In this document: positions 43,481 to 51,412 of the stretch, piece after piece
Numbering within the stretch: position 1 is the first letter of the stretch
How the letters are laid out: each line of letters starts with the position of its first letter
Assembly: GCA_021836865.1 (NCBI GenBank)
Contig: JAKBHH010000013.1
Span: forward strand, 1 to 56,129
DNA: 56,129 bases
DNA from: Acidobacteriota bacterium
GTDB taxonomy: Bacteria; Acidobacteriota; Terriglobia; Terriglobales; Acidobacteriaceae
Reading direction: 5' to 3'
Position numbers and translations under genes: made by a program
The notes under the pieces: generated by a model
Told to the model about the DNA's origin: nothing
Seen by the model: only the letters and a program-made list of their open reading frames with translations
The model's database searches: none

Positions 43481-44182
43481 ATGGAAATTACCTGTACGCG
43501 GTGCCATCAACCTGTTCTCGCCGAGAACTGCTTCTGCCCCACCTGCGGTCTGCCGCAGCTCGTCTACACGGGCGAGGGACCAGACCCCCAGGTCGCCGCC
43601 GAGCGGCGAAGCACACCAGCTCGGGACGCGAGCATGGTGGATTGGAAACCGGCGGTTCGCGCGGCGCTGACCCTTGCCGTGCCCGCCGGACTGCTGTGCA
43701 GCGCGGTATCTCCCGTGGGTGTCTTCGGGCTGGTCTGGATGGGCGCCGCGGCAGCCTGGGCCGTGGTGCTTTACATGCGCCGCCAACAGTCTGCATGGCT
43801 TACCATCGGCGCCGGCGCGCGCATTGGCCTGGTGACAGGTCTGTTCGCCGCGTGGCTTGCCTTCAGCGTCGGGGGTTCCGCGCTTTTTGTGCAGCGGTTT
43901 GTTCTTCACCGGGCCAGCCAGATGGACACCGACTGGAAAACCCGCGTCACCGCCAGCCAGGAGATGGCGCAGGAATGGACGGCCGGCATGGGGCCCACCG
44001 AGGCCAGTGAGGCTAAAGCCGTCCGCAATCAGGTCATGTCGTGGATGCTTTCGCCCTGGGGCCAGGCGGGGATCGAGGCCTTCAGCATTGCCTTCAACTC
44101 CATGTTCCTGCTGTTTTTTGCGGTGAGCGGGGGAGCGTTAGGGGCGCGCATCATGGCCCGCAGACGGCGTCCGGAGATCTGA
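43481..44182 (+). CDS. Zinc-ribbon membrane protein, unknown function
   Basis: A 233-residue protein. The ATG at 43481 starts directly before the ribbon MEITCTRCHQPVLAENCFCPTCGLPQLVY, with CxxC pairs at about 5-8 and 19-22. Hydrophobic segments follow at about AALTLAVPAGLLCSAV, VFGLVWMGAAAAWAVVLYM, GLVTGLFAAWLAFSVGG and FNSMFLLFFAVSGGALGARIM, so there are probably four membrane passes with the ribbon in the cytoplasm. A basic RRRRPEI end follows. It lies just upstream of pyrR, 95 bases away. Such proteins are widespread and unnamed. Confidence 0.65.
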   Translation: MEITCTRCHQPVLAENCFCPTCGLPQLVYTGEGPDPQVAAERRSTPARDASMVDWKPAVRAALTLAVPAGLLCSAVSPVGVFGLVWMGAAAAWAVVLYMRRQQSAWLTIGAGARIGLVTGLFAAWLAFSVGGSALFVQRFVLHRASQMDTDWKTRVTASQEMAQEWTAGMGPTEASEAKAVRNQVMSWMLSPWGQAGIEAFSIAFNSMFLLFFAVSGGALGARIMARRRRPEI

Positions 44183-44250
44183 CCTGGCTTACGCCAATCT
44201 GGTTTGACGTTCGGTGCCTGCTTTTCCAAACTTGCTCCAACGAGCCAAGC

Positions 44251-44268
44251 CTCGTATCATCCGGCGAG
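44251..44268 (+). promoter_or_regulatory. Possible PyrR-responsive hairpin in the pyrR leader
   Basis: CTCG (44251-44254) pairs with CGAG (44265-44268), and the loop carries TCCGGCGAG, matching the first nine core positions of the PyrR-binding pattern UCCNGNGAGG. It lies directly over the GAGAG ribosome-binding region of pyrR. The last positions of the consensus do not fit, so this is tentative. Confidence 0.25.
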
Positions 44269-44277
44269 AGAGCCTAC

Positions 44278-44847
44278 ATGAGCGAAGCCCCAAGCAAACC
44301 CACCCTGCGCACCAAAGGACGGCTGATGTCCGCCTCGGAAATTGAGCGAACGTTGGTGCGGCTGGCCCATGAAATCATCGAGAAGAGCAACGGCAGTGAG
44401 GATCTGGCGCTGGTCGGCATCAAGCGCCGCGGCGTGCCCTTGGCTGAGCGGCTGGGCAAGCTGATCTCCGGCATTGAAAAGCATCCCGTCGATACGGGCG
44501 TCCTCGACATACAGTTCTATCGTGACGACCTCTCCACCGCCGACGTGCGTCCGGTCGTCACCAAGGGCGCCATCGGGTTCGACGTCGAGGGCCGCGATGT
44601 GGTGCTCTGCGACGATGTGCTCTATACGGGTCGCACCGTCCGCGCCGCGCTGGATGCGCTGTTTGACCATGGCCGCCCGCGCCGCGTGCAACTGGCCGTG
44701 CTCATTGACCGCGGTCACCGTGAGCTGCCCATCGAGGCTACCTATATTGGCCGTCACATACCCACCAGCAGCCGCGAAATCATTGAAGTGAAGTTCCACG
44801 AGGTCGACGACGACGAGCAGGTGCTGCTGGTCGAGCGCGTGGATTAG
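44278..44847 (+). CDS. pyrR: Bifunctional pyrimidine regulator / uracil phosphoribosyltransferase PyrR
   Basis: A 189-residue protein of the type I PRTase fold. It has GIKRRGVPLAERLGKLI (about 51-67), the dimer/RNA region DIQFYRDDLSTADVRPVV, and the PRPP loop VVLCDDVLYTGRTVRAALDAL (about 103-123), then AVLIDRGHRELPI and IPTSSREIIEV. PyrR senses UMP and binds pyr mRNA leaders, and has uracil phosphoribosyltransferase activity. It is first in pyrR-pyrB-pyrC; pyrB starts 37 bases after it. Confidence 0.95.
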   Translation: MSEAPSKPTLRTKGRLMSASEIERTLVRLAHEIIEKSNGSEDLALVGIKRRGVPLAERLGKLISGIEKHPVDTGVLDIQFYRDDLSTADVRPVVTKGAIGFDVEGRDVVLCDDVLYTGRTVRAALDALFDHGRPRRVQLAVLIDRGHRELPIEATYIGRHIPTSSREIIEVKFHEVDDDEQVLLVERVD

Positions 44848-44884
44848 CTTCGAGCACCCAAACAGCGCGTCTCCCCGTCGCGCC

Positions 44885-45934
44885 ATGGCCACCGTAATCG
44901 CGAATGAAGACCGTATGAATGCAACCGCAGCACCCGTCCGCCGACCGATTCATCCTCCGCCTGTCGCTCCGTCGCATTTTCCGTACAATGCCGGTTCGCT
45001 GCTGTCGGTGCAGGATTTGACGCTCGAAGCCATCAGCCATCTTTTGTCGAGGGCCACTGCGCTCGAAGAGATGGACCCGCTGGCGCGTGACCGCATCCTG
45101 CTCAAGCGTCGCATTGCGCTGCTCTTTTACGAGTCTTCGACACGCACCCGCACCAGCTTTGAGCTCGCGTCCAAAAGCCTGGGCGCCGATACCACGCTCG
45201 TTTCGAGCCTTTCTTCAAGCATTGAAAAAGGCGAGACGCTGAAAGACACGGGCCTGACTCTGCGCGCGCTCGGCGCAGAAGCCATCATCCTGCGCCACAA
45301 CTCTTCCGGAGCGCCGTGGCTGCTGGAAGAGGCCACCCGCCTGCCCGTGCTCAACGCCGGCGACGGCATGCACGAGCACCCCACCCAGGCGCTGCTTGAC
45401 CTGCGTACCATTCTGCAGCGCCTTCGCCACAGCATCGACACCGTGGCCGAAGATACGCTCTCTGGCGTCACCATCACCATTGTGGGAGATATTCTGCATA
45501 GTCGCGTCGCGCGCTCCAACATGCTGCTGCTGCCCCGGCTGGGCGCTCAGGTTGTGCTCTGCGGCCCTCCGCCCCTGCTGCCGGAGCTGGCAGCCGGCGT
45601 GGGACCGGGCATCGCCATCGAGCGCGACTTCGAATCTGCCCTGGGACGGTCGCAGGTTGTGATGATGCTGCGCATCCAGGCCGAACGGCTCGCCGGTCTC
45701 CAGTTGGACCTTGAAGAGTACAAGGCCGGCTACCAGCTCACCGGCCAGCGACTGGCTGCGCTTGCACCCTCCGCGGTGGTCATGCATCCGGGCCCGATCA
45801 TTCGCGGCATGGAGCTGACAGCCGGCGTCGCAGACGGCGTGCAGTCGGCGATTCTCGATCAGGTGCGCAACGGCGTGGCCATTCGCATGGCGGTGGTGGA
45901 GCGGGCATTGCCCATGAACGGAGGCCGCGCATGA
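44885..45934 (+). CDS. pyrB: Aspartate carbamoyltransferase catalytic subunit
   Basis: A 349-residue protein. The carbamoyl-phosphate site is YESSTRTRTSFELASKSLG (about 83-101), with SSIEKGETLKDT, VLNAGDGMHEHPTQALLDL (about 155-173) and VVMHPGPIIRGMEL. It condenses carbamoyl phosphate and aspartate, the first committed step of pyrimidine synthesis. An N-terminal extension of about 25 residues precedes the usual start; a Met at position 11 is an alternative start. No regulatory pyrI is present. The stop overlaps pyrC by 4 bases. Confidence 0.95.
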   Translation: MATVIANEDRMNATAAPVRRPIHPPPVAPSHFPYNAGSLLSVQDLTLEAISHLLSRATALEEMDPLARDRILLKRRIALLFYESSTRTRTSFELASKSLGADTTLVSSLSSSIEKGETLKDTGLTLRALGAEAIILRHNSSGAPWLLEEATRLPVLNAGDGMHEHPTQALLDLRTILQRLRHSIDTVAEDTLSGVTITIVGDILHSRVARSNMLLLPRLGAQVVLCGPPPLLPELAAGVGPGIAIERDFESALGRSQVVMMLRIQAERLAGLQLDLEEYKAGYQLTGQRLAALAPSAVVMHPGPIIRGMELTAGVADGVQSAILDQVRNGVAIRMAVVERALPMNGGRA

Positions 45935-47250
45935 CGGCGCTTGCCATTCGGAACGGCCACCTGATCGACCCTGCCGCCGGTATCGACGCTCCCAAAGACA
46001 TCCTGCTCAGAGACGGCAAGGTTGTCGAGATCGCCGGGCCGGGCAAGCTCAAGTCCGCCAATGGCGCTGAGGTGCTGGACGCGACCGGCCTCACCGTGGC
46101 GCCCGGGCTCGTCGATATTCACGTCCACCTGCGCGAGCCCGGACAGGGATACAAGGAGACCATCGCCACCGGCACGGCGGCGGCCGCGGCCGGCGGATTC
46201 ACCGCCGTCGCGGCCATGCCCAACACCATCCCCGTCAACGACTCGCCTGAAACGACGCGCTGGATGCTTGCCCCGGAACGCAACGCGGCCATTCGCGTCT
46301 TTCCCATTGGCGCGGCCACACGCGGATCAAAGGGCGAAGTCATCAACGACTTTGCCGCTCTCAAGTCCGCCGGCGCAGTCGCCGTGACCGATGACGGCCA
46401 TCCCATCCTCAAAGACGGCGTGATGCGTGAGACCCTGGCCGCCGCCGCGCGCGTGGGACTCAGCGTCATCCAGCACGCCGAGGACACGCGCCTCACCAAG
46501 GGCTGTTCGATGAACGCAGGCCCCATGGCCTTCAAGCTCGGCCTGCGCGGCATGCCGCCTGAAGCTGAGTCCGGCCTGGTGGAACGCGATATCCGCCTGG
46601 TCAGCGAACTCCGCGACGCACGCGTGCACCTGCATGTGGCGCATACCTCCACCGCCGCAGCAGTGGCTGCCGTACGCCAGGCCCGCCGCAACGGCCTGCG
46701 CGTCACCTGCGAGGTGGCCCCGCACCACTTTCTGCTCACCGAGGAGCATGTGGGCCTCTACTCGACCCACGCCAAGATGAATCCGCCGCTGCGCTCTGCA
46801 GCCGACCGCGACGCCATGATCGAGGCCATCCTCGATGGCGTAGTGGACGCCATTGCCACCGACCACGCGCCCCACGCCACGCACGAAAAGGAAGTGGAGT
46901 TTGAGAACGCGCCCAACGGCATCACCGGCCTTGAAACAGCACTGGGCCTGTGTCTGCGCTGGCTGCACAAGGAGTGGAAGTTGCCGCTGGGCCGCGTGTT
47001 GAGCCTGCTGAGTGCGCAGCCCGCTGCATTGCTCGGCCTCAAGGGCCGAGGCACCCTGGCCGTCGGCAGCTTCGCTGACGTGGTCGTCTTCGACCCCAAG
47101 GCAGAGTGGACCTACCGCGCTGCCGACACCCGATCCAAATCACGCAACACGCCGTTTGATGGCTGGACCCTGCAAGGCAAGGTCCGCTGGACCATCAGCG
47201 AAGGGCGAATCGCGTACGGGAGCAACGGGCAGTCTTCTAGAAAGCCATAG
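45931..47250 (+). CDS. pyrC: Dihydroorotase
   Basis: A 439-residue amidohydrolase of the type I, long dihydroorotase class. The metal site is LVDIHVHLREPGQGYKETIATGT (about 63-85), with AAMPNTIPVND for substrate, HAED and HLHVAHTST His ligands, KMNPPLRSAADRDA, and DAIATDHAPHATHEKE with the catalytic Asp. The C-terminus is the usual beta domain (GRGTLAVGSFADVVVFDPKAEW). It cyclises carbamoyl-aspartate to dihydroorotate. The start overlaps pyrB, giving tight coupling. Confidence 0.95.
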   Translation: MTALAIRNGHLIDPAAGIDAPKDILLRDGKVVEIAGPGKLKSANGAEVLDATGLTVAPGLVDIHVHLREPGQGYKETIATGTAAAAAGGFTAVAAMPNTIPVNDSPETTRWMLAPERNAAIRVFPIGAATRGSKGEVINDFAALKSAGAVAVTDDGHPILKDGVMRETLAAAARVGLSVIQHAEDTRLTKGCSMNAGPMAFKLGLRGMPPEAESGLVERDIRLVSELRDARVHLHVAHTSTAAAVAAVRQARRNGLRVTCEVAPHHFLLTEEHVGLYSTHAKMNPPLRSAADRDAMIEAILDGVVDAIATDHAPHATHEKEVEFENAPNGITGLETALGLCLRWLHKEWKLPLGRVLSLLSAQPAALLGLKGRGTLAVGSFADVVVFDPKAEWTYRAADTRSKSRNTPFDGWTLQGKVRWTISEGRIAYGSNGQSSRKP

Positions 47251-47258
47251 GAAGAAAA

Positions 47259-47492
47259 TCAGGATGCCTTGCTGACGATTTCCTGCTCGGCCCGGTACCA
47301 GTCCTCTTCAGGGCTTCCATGCCGGTGGCCGCGCTCCGCCCAATAGCGATGCGCGAGCTCTGCAATCTGCTCGTGGGAAGCCGTCCCTGCAGCCGATTTT
47401 GTCTGCGTTGTTTTCTTCGCCTTCGCGGCCTTTGTGGTTGCGGTTGCGCGCGGCGCTTTGGAACTGCTCGCTTTCTTGACCGTCTCTGCCAT
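47259..47492 (-). CDS. DUF2934 protein
   Basis: A 77-residue protein with AGAGGAGA upstream of the ATG. The N-terminal half is Lys/Ala/Ser/Thr-rich and basic (VKKASSSKAPRATATTKAAKAKK). The C-terminal half is the short DUF2934 motif: HEQIAELAHRYWAERGHRHGSPEEDWYRAEQEI. The family is common in Acidobacteriota and other soil bacteria and is often attached to basic tails. Function unknown; it may bind nucleic acid through the basic half. It converges on pyrC with 8 bases between stops. Confidence 0.85.
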   Translation of the reverse strand: MAETVKKASSSKAPRATATTKAAKAKKTTQTKSAAGTASHEQIAELAHRYWAERGHRHGSPEEDWYRAEQEIVSKAS

Positions 47493-47759
47493 AGGAATCT
47501 CCTCTGTTCAATTCGGCGAACATGCTGCCCATCTTCTACAGCGTACAAAACGACAGCCGCCCTCCAAAGCATTAAGGTCCGCCTGGTACCTCTCCAGTCA
47601 ACCCGCCCCCTCCGCGCATCGATTCGCAGAATCTCGCTTGCCTCGTTCCGCGCGCGCCGCCTATCCTTGTCAAGCACTGGCCGGGCAAGACGCGAAAGCC
47701 GCATCTTCGCCTGCGTCATCAAGCCCATGCAGACGTCAGACACGAGGTCACACTGAACA

Positions 47760-49103
47760 ATGGATAAGCGCGAGTTCCTTAAAGGCACCGGAGCCCTTAT
47801 GGCGGGAAGCATGGTTGCACAGTTCTCTGCAGGTCAGCCCTCCGCGCCGCGCGAGAACTGGGCGGGCAACCTAACCTACAGCACGGACCATCTGCACACC
47901 CCGGCAACGGTGGACGAGGTGCGTGCCGTGGTCAAGAACTGCGCAGAACTGCGCGCACTGGGCACGCGCCACTCTTTTAACACCATCGCGGACAGCACCC
48001 ACAACCAGATCTCGCTCAAGCGCCTTGACGATATCACCATCGACGACAAGGCGCGCACAGTCACCGTTGGCGCAGGCGTCACCTACGGCGCGCTTGCCCC
48101 GGTCATCGATGCGCGGGGCTACGCGCTGCACAATCTCGCTTCGCTGCCGCACATCTCCGTGGCCGGCGCCATCGCCACGGCCACCCACGGCTCAGGCATT
48201 CACAACGGCAACCTGGCCACAGCCGTCGCAGCGCTTGAAGTCGTCACAGCCGATGGGCAGGTCCTCCATCTCTCGCGCGAGAAAGACGGCGACCAGTTCC
48301 TCGGCGCGGTGGTAGGACTGGGCGCACTGGGCGTCGTAACGCACGTAACTCTCCACCTGCTACCCACATATCAAGTGGCGCAGACTGTCTATCGGAATCT
48401 CTCCTTCGACCACCTGCAGCATCACCTGGACGAGATCTTCGGCAGCGGTTACAGCGTGAGCCTCTTCACAGACTGGCAGAAGCACCGCGCCACGCAGGTC
48501 TGGATCAAGCGCCGCCTCGCGCCCGGTGACAAGAATGAGTGGCCGACCGAGTTCTTCGGCGCCGCGCGCGCCGCGGAAAAGCTGCACCCCATCGAGGGCC
48601 ATCCGGCCGAAAGCTGCACCGAGCAACAGGGCATTCCCGGCCCGTGGTACGAGCGACTGCCCCACTTCCGCATGAACTTCACGCCGTCCAGCGGGCGCGA
48701 GCTGCAGACCGAGTACTTCGTCCCGCGCGAGCGCGGCTATGAAGCCATTCTTGCCGTCGAGAAGCTGCGCGACCGCATCACGCCGCACCTGTTTGTGACC
48801 GAGCTGCGCACCATCGCCGCCGATGAGTTATGGATGAGCATGGCTCACGAGCGCCCTTCGCTCGCCATTCATTTCACCTGGAAGCCGGAGTGGCCCGAAG
48901 TGCGCGAGATTCTTCCTCTGATCGAAGCGCAGCTCGCGCCCTTCAGCCCGCGCCCGCACTGGGCCAAGCTCTTCACCATCCCGCCCTCGCGCGTGCAGGC
49001 GCAATACGCCCGTCTCGCGGACTTTGAAGCGATGCTTGAACGCCGCGACCCAACGCACAAGTTCCGCAATGAATTTCTGCGGCACAATCTGTATGCAGGC
49101 TAA
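47760..49103 (+). CDS. FAD-linked alditol/xylitol oxidase-like enzyme with export signal
   Basis: A 447-residue protein. Residues 1-25 (MDKREFLKGTGALMAGSMVA) look like a twin-arginine-type signal but with KR in place of RR. The FAD domain follows: NWAGNLTYS, LGTRHSFNTIAD with His71 at the position that covalently holds FAD in AldO, and LHNLASLPHISVAGAIATATHGSG. The substrate domain shows YSVSLFTDWQKHRATQVWIKRR, CTEQQGIPGPWYERLPHFRMNFTPSSG and FTIPPSRVQAQY. It closely follows Streptomyces alditol oxidase in order and spacing. It oxidises polyols at C1 to aldoses with O2, giving H2O2. The substrate is inferred. Confidence 0.88.
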   Translation: MDKREFLKGTGALMAGSMVAQFSAGQPSAPRENWAGNLTYSTDHLHTPATVDEVRAVVKNCAELRALGTRHSFNTIADSTHNQISLKRLDDITIDDKARTVTVGAGVTYGALAPVIDARGYALHNLASLPHISVAGAIATATHGSGIHNGNLATAVAALEVVTADGQVLHLSREKDGDQFLGAVVGLGALGVVTHVTLHLLPTYQVAQTVYRNLSFDHLQHHLDEIFGSGYSVSLFTDWQKHRATQVWIKRRLAPGDKNEWPTEFFGAARAAEKLHPIEGHPAESCTEQQGIPGPWYERLPHFRMNFTPSSGRELQTEYFVPRERGYEAILAVEKLRDRITPHLFVTELRTIAADELWMSMAHERPSLAIHFTWKPEWPEVREILPLIEAQLAPFSPRPHWAKLFTIPPSRVQAQYARLADFEAMLERRDPTHKFRNEFLRHNLYAG

Positions 49104-49127
49104 ACGGATGAGAGTCCGGAGCGAAGT

Positions 49128-49877
49128 CTATCCCTTGCGGCGGTAAAGGATCTGGAACTCATAGCCGGGATTGGCGGGAAAAAGAGCGGCCACGTGGCGC
49201 AGGCGTTCGGCAAGCGCGGGGGCGGCCAGCAGCGGGTAATCACGTTCGCGCAGGTCGTGATAGTCAAAGTCCACTGCCAGCGACAGCATATAAACGGCGA
49301 GCGCATCCGAGAACGACGCCTCGAAGAAGCCGTTGCGCGCGCGCTCGTCGATGCCCTTTTGCCCGGTACGCGGCTCGGTCGCGCGACGCCGTGTCTCCCA
49401 CGCGTCCTGGCTGGTTTCTCCACGCACCTGCGCCTCAGCCTGTGACCATACCAGCGACGCAAAGCTCTCGGGCACGCCTGCAGCCTCCACAAAGTTGTGG
49501 GCCACGTTGATGAAGAACTCAAAAGCCAGTCCGAAGCGGTCTTCCATCAGACGCGTGGAGAGAAAGACAAGATCCGTATCGCCAAACTGCGCGTTGCGGT
49601 GGCAAACGGCGCGATCCCCCAGCTCAACCGAGTAGGCAGGCGCAATCATCGTCTGGCCGGTGTCCGCAACCGCCAGCGGCACAAAGTAATAGGCCCGCAG
49701 GCTCAGTGCGCTCGAGAGCGAAGCCGGAACCGTGCCCACGAGCCGGTCAAGATCCGATTCCGCCAGACGCGTCTCGCCCCACGTGGCATAGCGAATTCCG
49801 TTGGGAGCACGGCCCACCGTGGCCTGACTGGCAACCCGCTCCGCGGACCAAAGCTCGACTTGTGCGCTGCTTCCCAT
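49128..49877 (-). CDS. Hypothetical protein, 249 residues
   Basis: A cytoplasmic-looking protein with no signal peptide. Segments that look conserved are PNGIRYATWGETRLAESDLD, YYFVPLAVADTGQTMIAPAYS, CHRNAQFGDTDLVFLSTRLMEDRFGLAFEFFINVAHNFVEAAG and YMLSLAVDFDYHDLRERDYPLLAAP. There is no catalytic motif that I recognise. The many aromatic and acidic residues suggest an alpha/beta fold. It converges on the alditol-oxidase gene (24 bases) and is divergent from a small membrane gene. Left unnamed. Confidence 0.6.
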   Translation of the reverse strand: MGSSAQVELWSAERVASQATVGRAPNGIRYATWGETRLAESDLDRLVGTVPASLSSALSLRAYYFVPLAVADTGQTMIAPAYSVELGDRAVCHRNAQFGDTDLVFLSTRLMEDRFGLAFEFFINVAHNFVEAAGVPESFASLVWSQAEAQVRGETSQDAWETRRRATEPRTGQKGIDERARNGFFEASFSDALAVYMLSLAVDFDYHDLRERDYPLLAAPALAERLRHVAALFPANPGYEFQILYRRKG

Positions 49878-49914
49878 TCAAACTGTATTCTAGACGAGAG
49901 AGGCCGCAAAGACG

Positions 49915-50202
49915 ATGCCATCCGCACAAACTCGGCGCCCGCATACCGTATTTGGTTTTCCCCTGGCAGGCTTTAGCCTGTTCCAGAGCCTGCTGCTGGC
50001 CTTTGCCAGTGGATTTTTCACCTTCTTTGCTTCCACATGCCTCGCCATCTTTGCCCTGCTTGCATGGAATCTGATCGGCGGCCACACAGTGAATTATGCC
50101 GACACCTACCGCTATGTGGGCTTCCCGGCCGGTGTTGCCGTGTTGGCAATTGCGCTGCCGTACTTTGGCATTCTGTGGCTGCGCGCCAAGTTCCGCAGGT
50201 AG
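49915..50202 (+). CDS. Small membrane protein with two hydrophobic segments
   Basis: A 95-residue protein. Basic N-terminus, then two long hydrophobic stretches (FQSLLLAFASGFFTFFASTCLAIFALLAW and GFPAGVAVLAIALPYFGILWL), ending in RAKFRR. It is very likely an inner-membrane protein with both ends in the cytoplasm. The central loop (GGHTVNYADTYRYV) would be periplasmic. GAGAGG precedes the ATG. No family known. A hairpin terminator follows. Confidence 0.6.
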   Translation: MPSAQTRRPHTVFGFPLAGFSLFQSLLLAFASGFFTFFASTCLAIFALLAWNLIGGHTVNYADTYRYVGFPAGVAVLAIALPYFGILWLRAKFRR

Positions 50203-50222
50203 ACCTTTGCCCCCCTCAAAAA

Positions 50223-50254
50223 GCGAATGCCTTCCGCATCGGGAAGGCATTCGC
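50223..50254. terminator. Bidirectional terminator between small membrane gene and desaturase
   Basis: GCGAATGCCTTCC and GGAAGGCATTCGC form a perfect 13-bp stem around a 6-base loop, flanked by AAAA on the left and CTTTG on the right. It lies 20 bases after the + gene and 27 bases after the desaturase stop on -. Confidence 0.85.
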
Positions 50255-50281
50255 GCTTTGTGAGGCCTTTGCTTCTTCGGC

Positions 50282-51280
50282 TCAATGTCCGGCGGGCGTG
50301 GGGTTTGCCGGATCAAACTTCGCGACCTGAATCTTGCGTGCGAGTCCCACCTTCGACAGAAGCCAGATGCCCCAGAAATTGGGGTCGATCTCATACCAGG
50401 CGAGGCCGTGGCGGGCTGATACGGGGTGCGCATGGTGATTGTTGTGCCAGCCTTCGCCGCCCGTCAGCAGCGCCACCCACCAGCTATTGCGCGAGTCGTC
50501 TCGTGTCTCAAACCGGCGGCTGCCCCACAAATGCGTGGCAGAGTTGACCAGCCAGGTGGCGTGAAGTCCCAGCGTCACGCGGAGAAAGACACCCCACAAC
50601 ACCATGGCGATGCCGTTCAACGGGCCGCCAAAGTACCACCCGCCGCCCAGCAGCGCCACCCCCGTGGCCGTTATTGGAATCCAGTGATATTTGCTGAGCC
50701 AGACGTGGAAGCGGTCGCGGCCCAGGTCCGGCGCGTAGCGGTTTGCCAGTAGCTCGGTCTGCGCGTGCAGCGCCTCACCAAACAACACCCAGCCCGCATG
50801 AGCCCACCAGCCGCCCTCGCGCGGCGTGTGCGGATCGCCTTCATGATCGCTCAACTGGTGATGCACGCGATGGGTCGAAACCCAGAAGATCGGCCCGCCT
50901 TCAAGAGACAGCGTGGCGCACAGCGTCATCAGATACTCCACCCACTTGGGCGTCTGGTAGCCGCGATGCGTCAGCAGCCGGTGATAGCACATCCCGATGC
51001 CCACATTGATGGCTAGGACATAGAGCACAGCCATGGCCGTCAGCCTTTGCCAGCTAAACAGGAACAACGCAGCAAGGGCGCCCAGATGAAAGACAATGAC
51101 CACGGCCAGCGTGAGCCAGTTGATGCCTTCGCCGACCGTAGCGGCACGGCCCATCCGGATCAACTCCCGCGCCGGCACGGCATGAGCCGCCGAAGAAGAA
51201 GTCTCATGGGTTGTTGCAAGGGGAACGCTGTCAACGGTGGCAGAGATCGCCGGGGATGGTGCGGTAAGGGTTGAAGCCAT
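50282..51280 (-). CDS. Acyl-CoA/acyl-lipid fatty-acid desaturase
   Basis: A 332-residue membrane di-iron enzyme. Three His boxes are present: HRLLTH (100-105), HRVHH (137-141) and HNNHH (about 281-285). Their spacing fits the delta-9 stearoyl-CoA-type desaturases. Hydrophobic helices flank them (NWLTLAVVIVFHLGALAALFLFSW, TGVALLGGGWYFGG). The first 45 residues are Ala/Ser/Thr-rich and probably disordered. It introduces a cis double bond into membrane acyl chains with O2, adjusting fluidity. A cold-shock-type link is possible but the upstream region shows no clear regulatory element. Confidence 0.92.
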   Translation of the reverse strand: MASTLTAPSPAISATVDSVPLATTHETSSSAAHAVPARELIRMGRAATVGEGINWLTLAVVIVFHLGALAALFLFSWQRLTAMAVLYVLAINVGIGMCYHRLLTHRGYQTPKWVEYLMTLCATLSLEGGPIFWVSTHRVHHQLSDHEGDPHTPREGGWWAHAGWVLFGEALHAQTELLANRYAPDLGRDRFHVWLSKYHWIPITATGVALLGGGWYFGGPLNGIAMVLWGVFLRVTLGLHATWLVNSATHLWGSRRFETRDDSRNSWWVALLTGGEGWHNNHHAHPVSARHGLAWYEIDPNFWGIWLLSKVGLARKIQVAKFDPANPTPAGH

Positions 51281-51412
51281 TCTTTGATAATTCCTTCAAG
51301 AGCGGCTGACCTCCCCACTCCTGCTCTTTATATTGTACAGGAGCACCAATGCGCGCGATGAATTGTTGCCCCAGTGTTCGACCTGCCGGAATCCCCGGCC
51401 GTGCGCCGGGTT

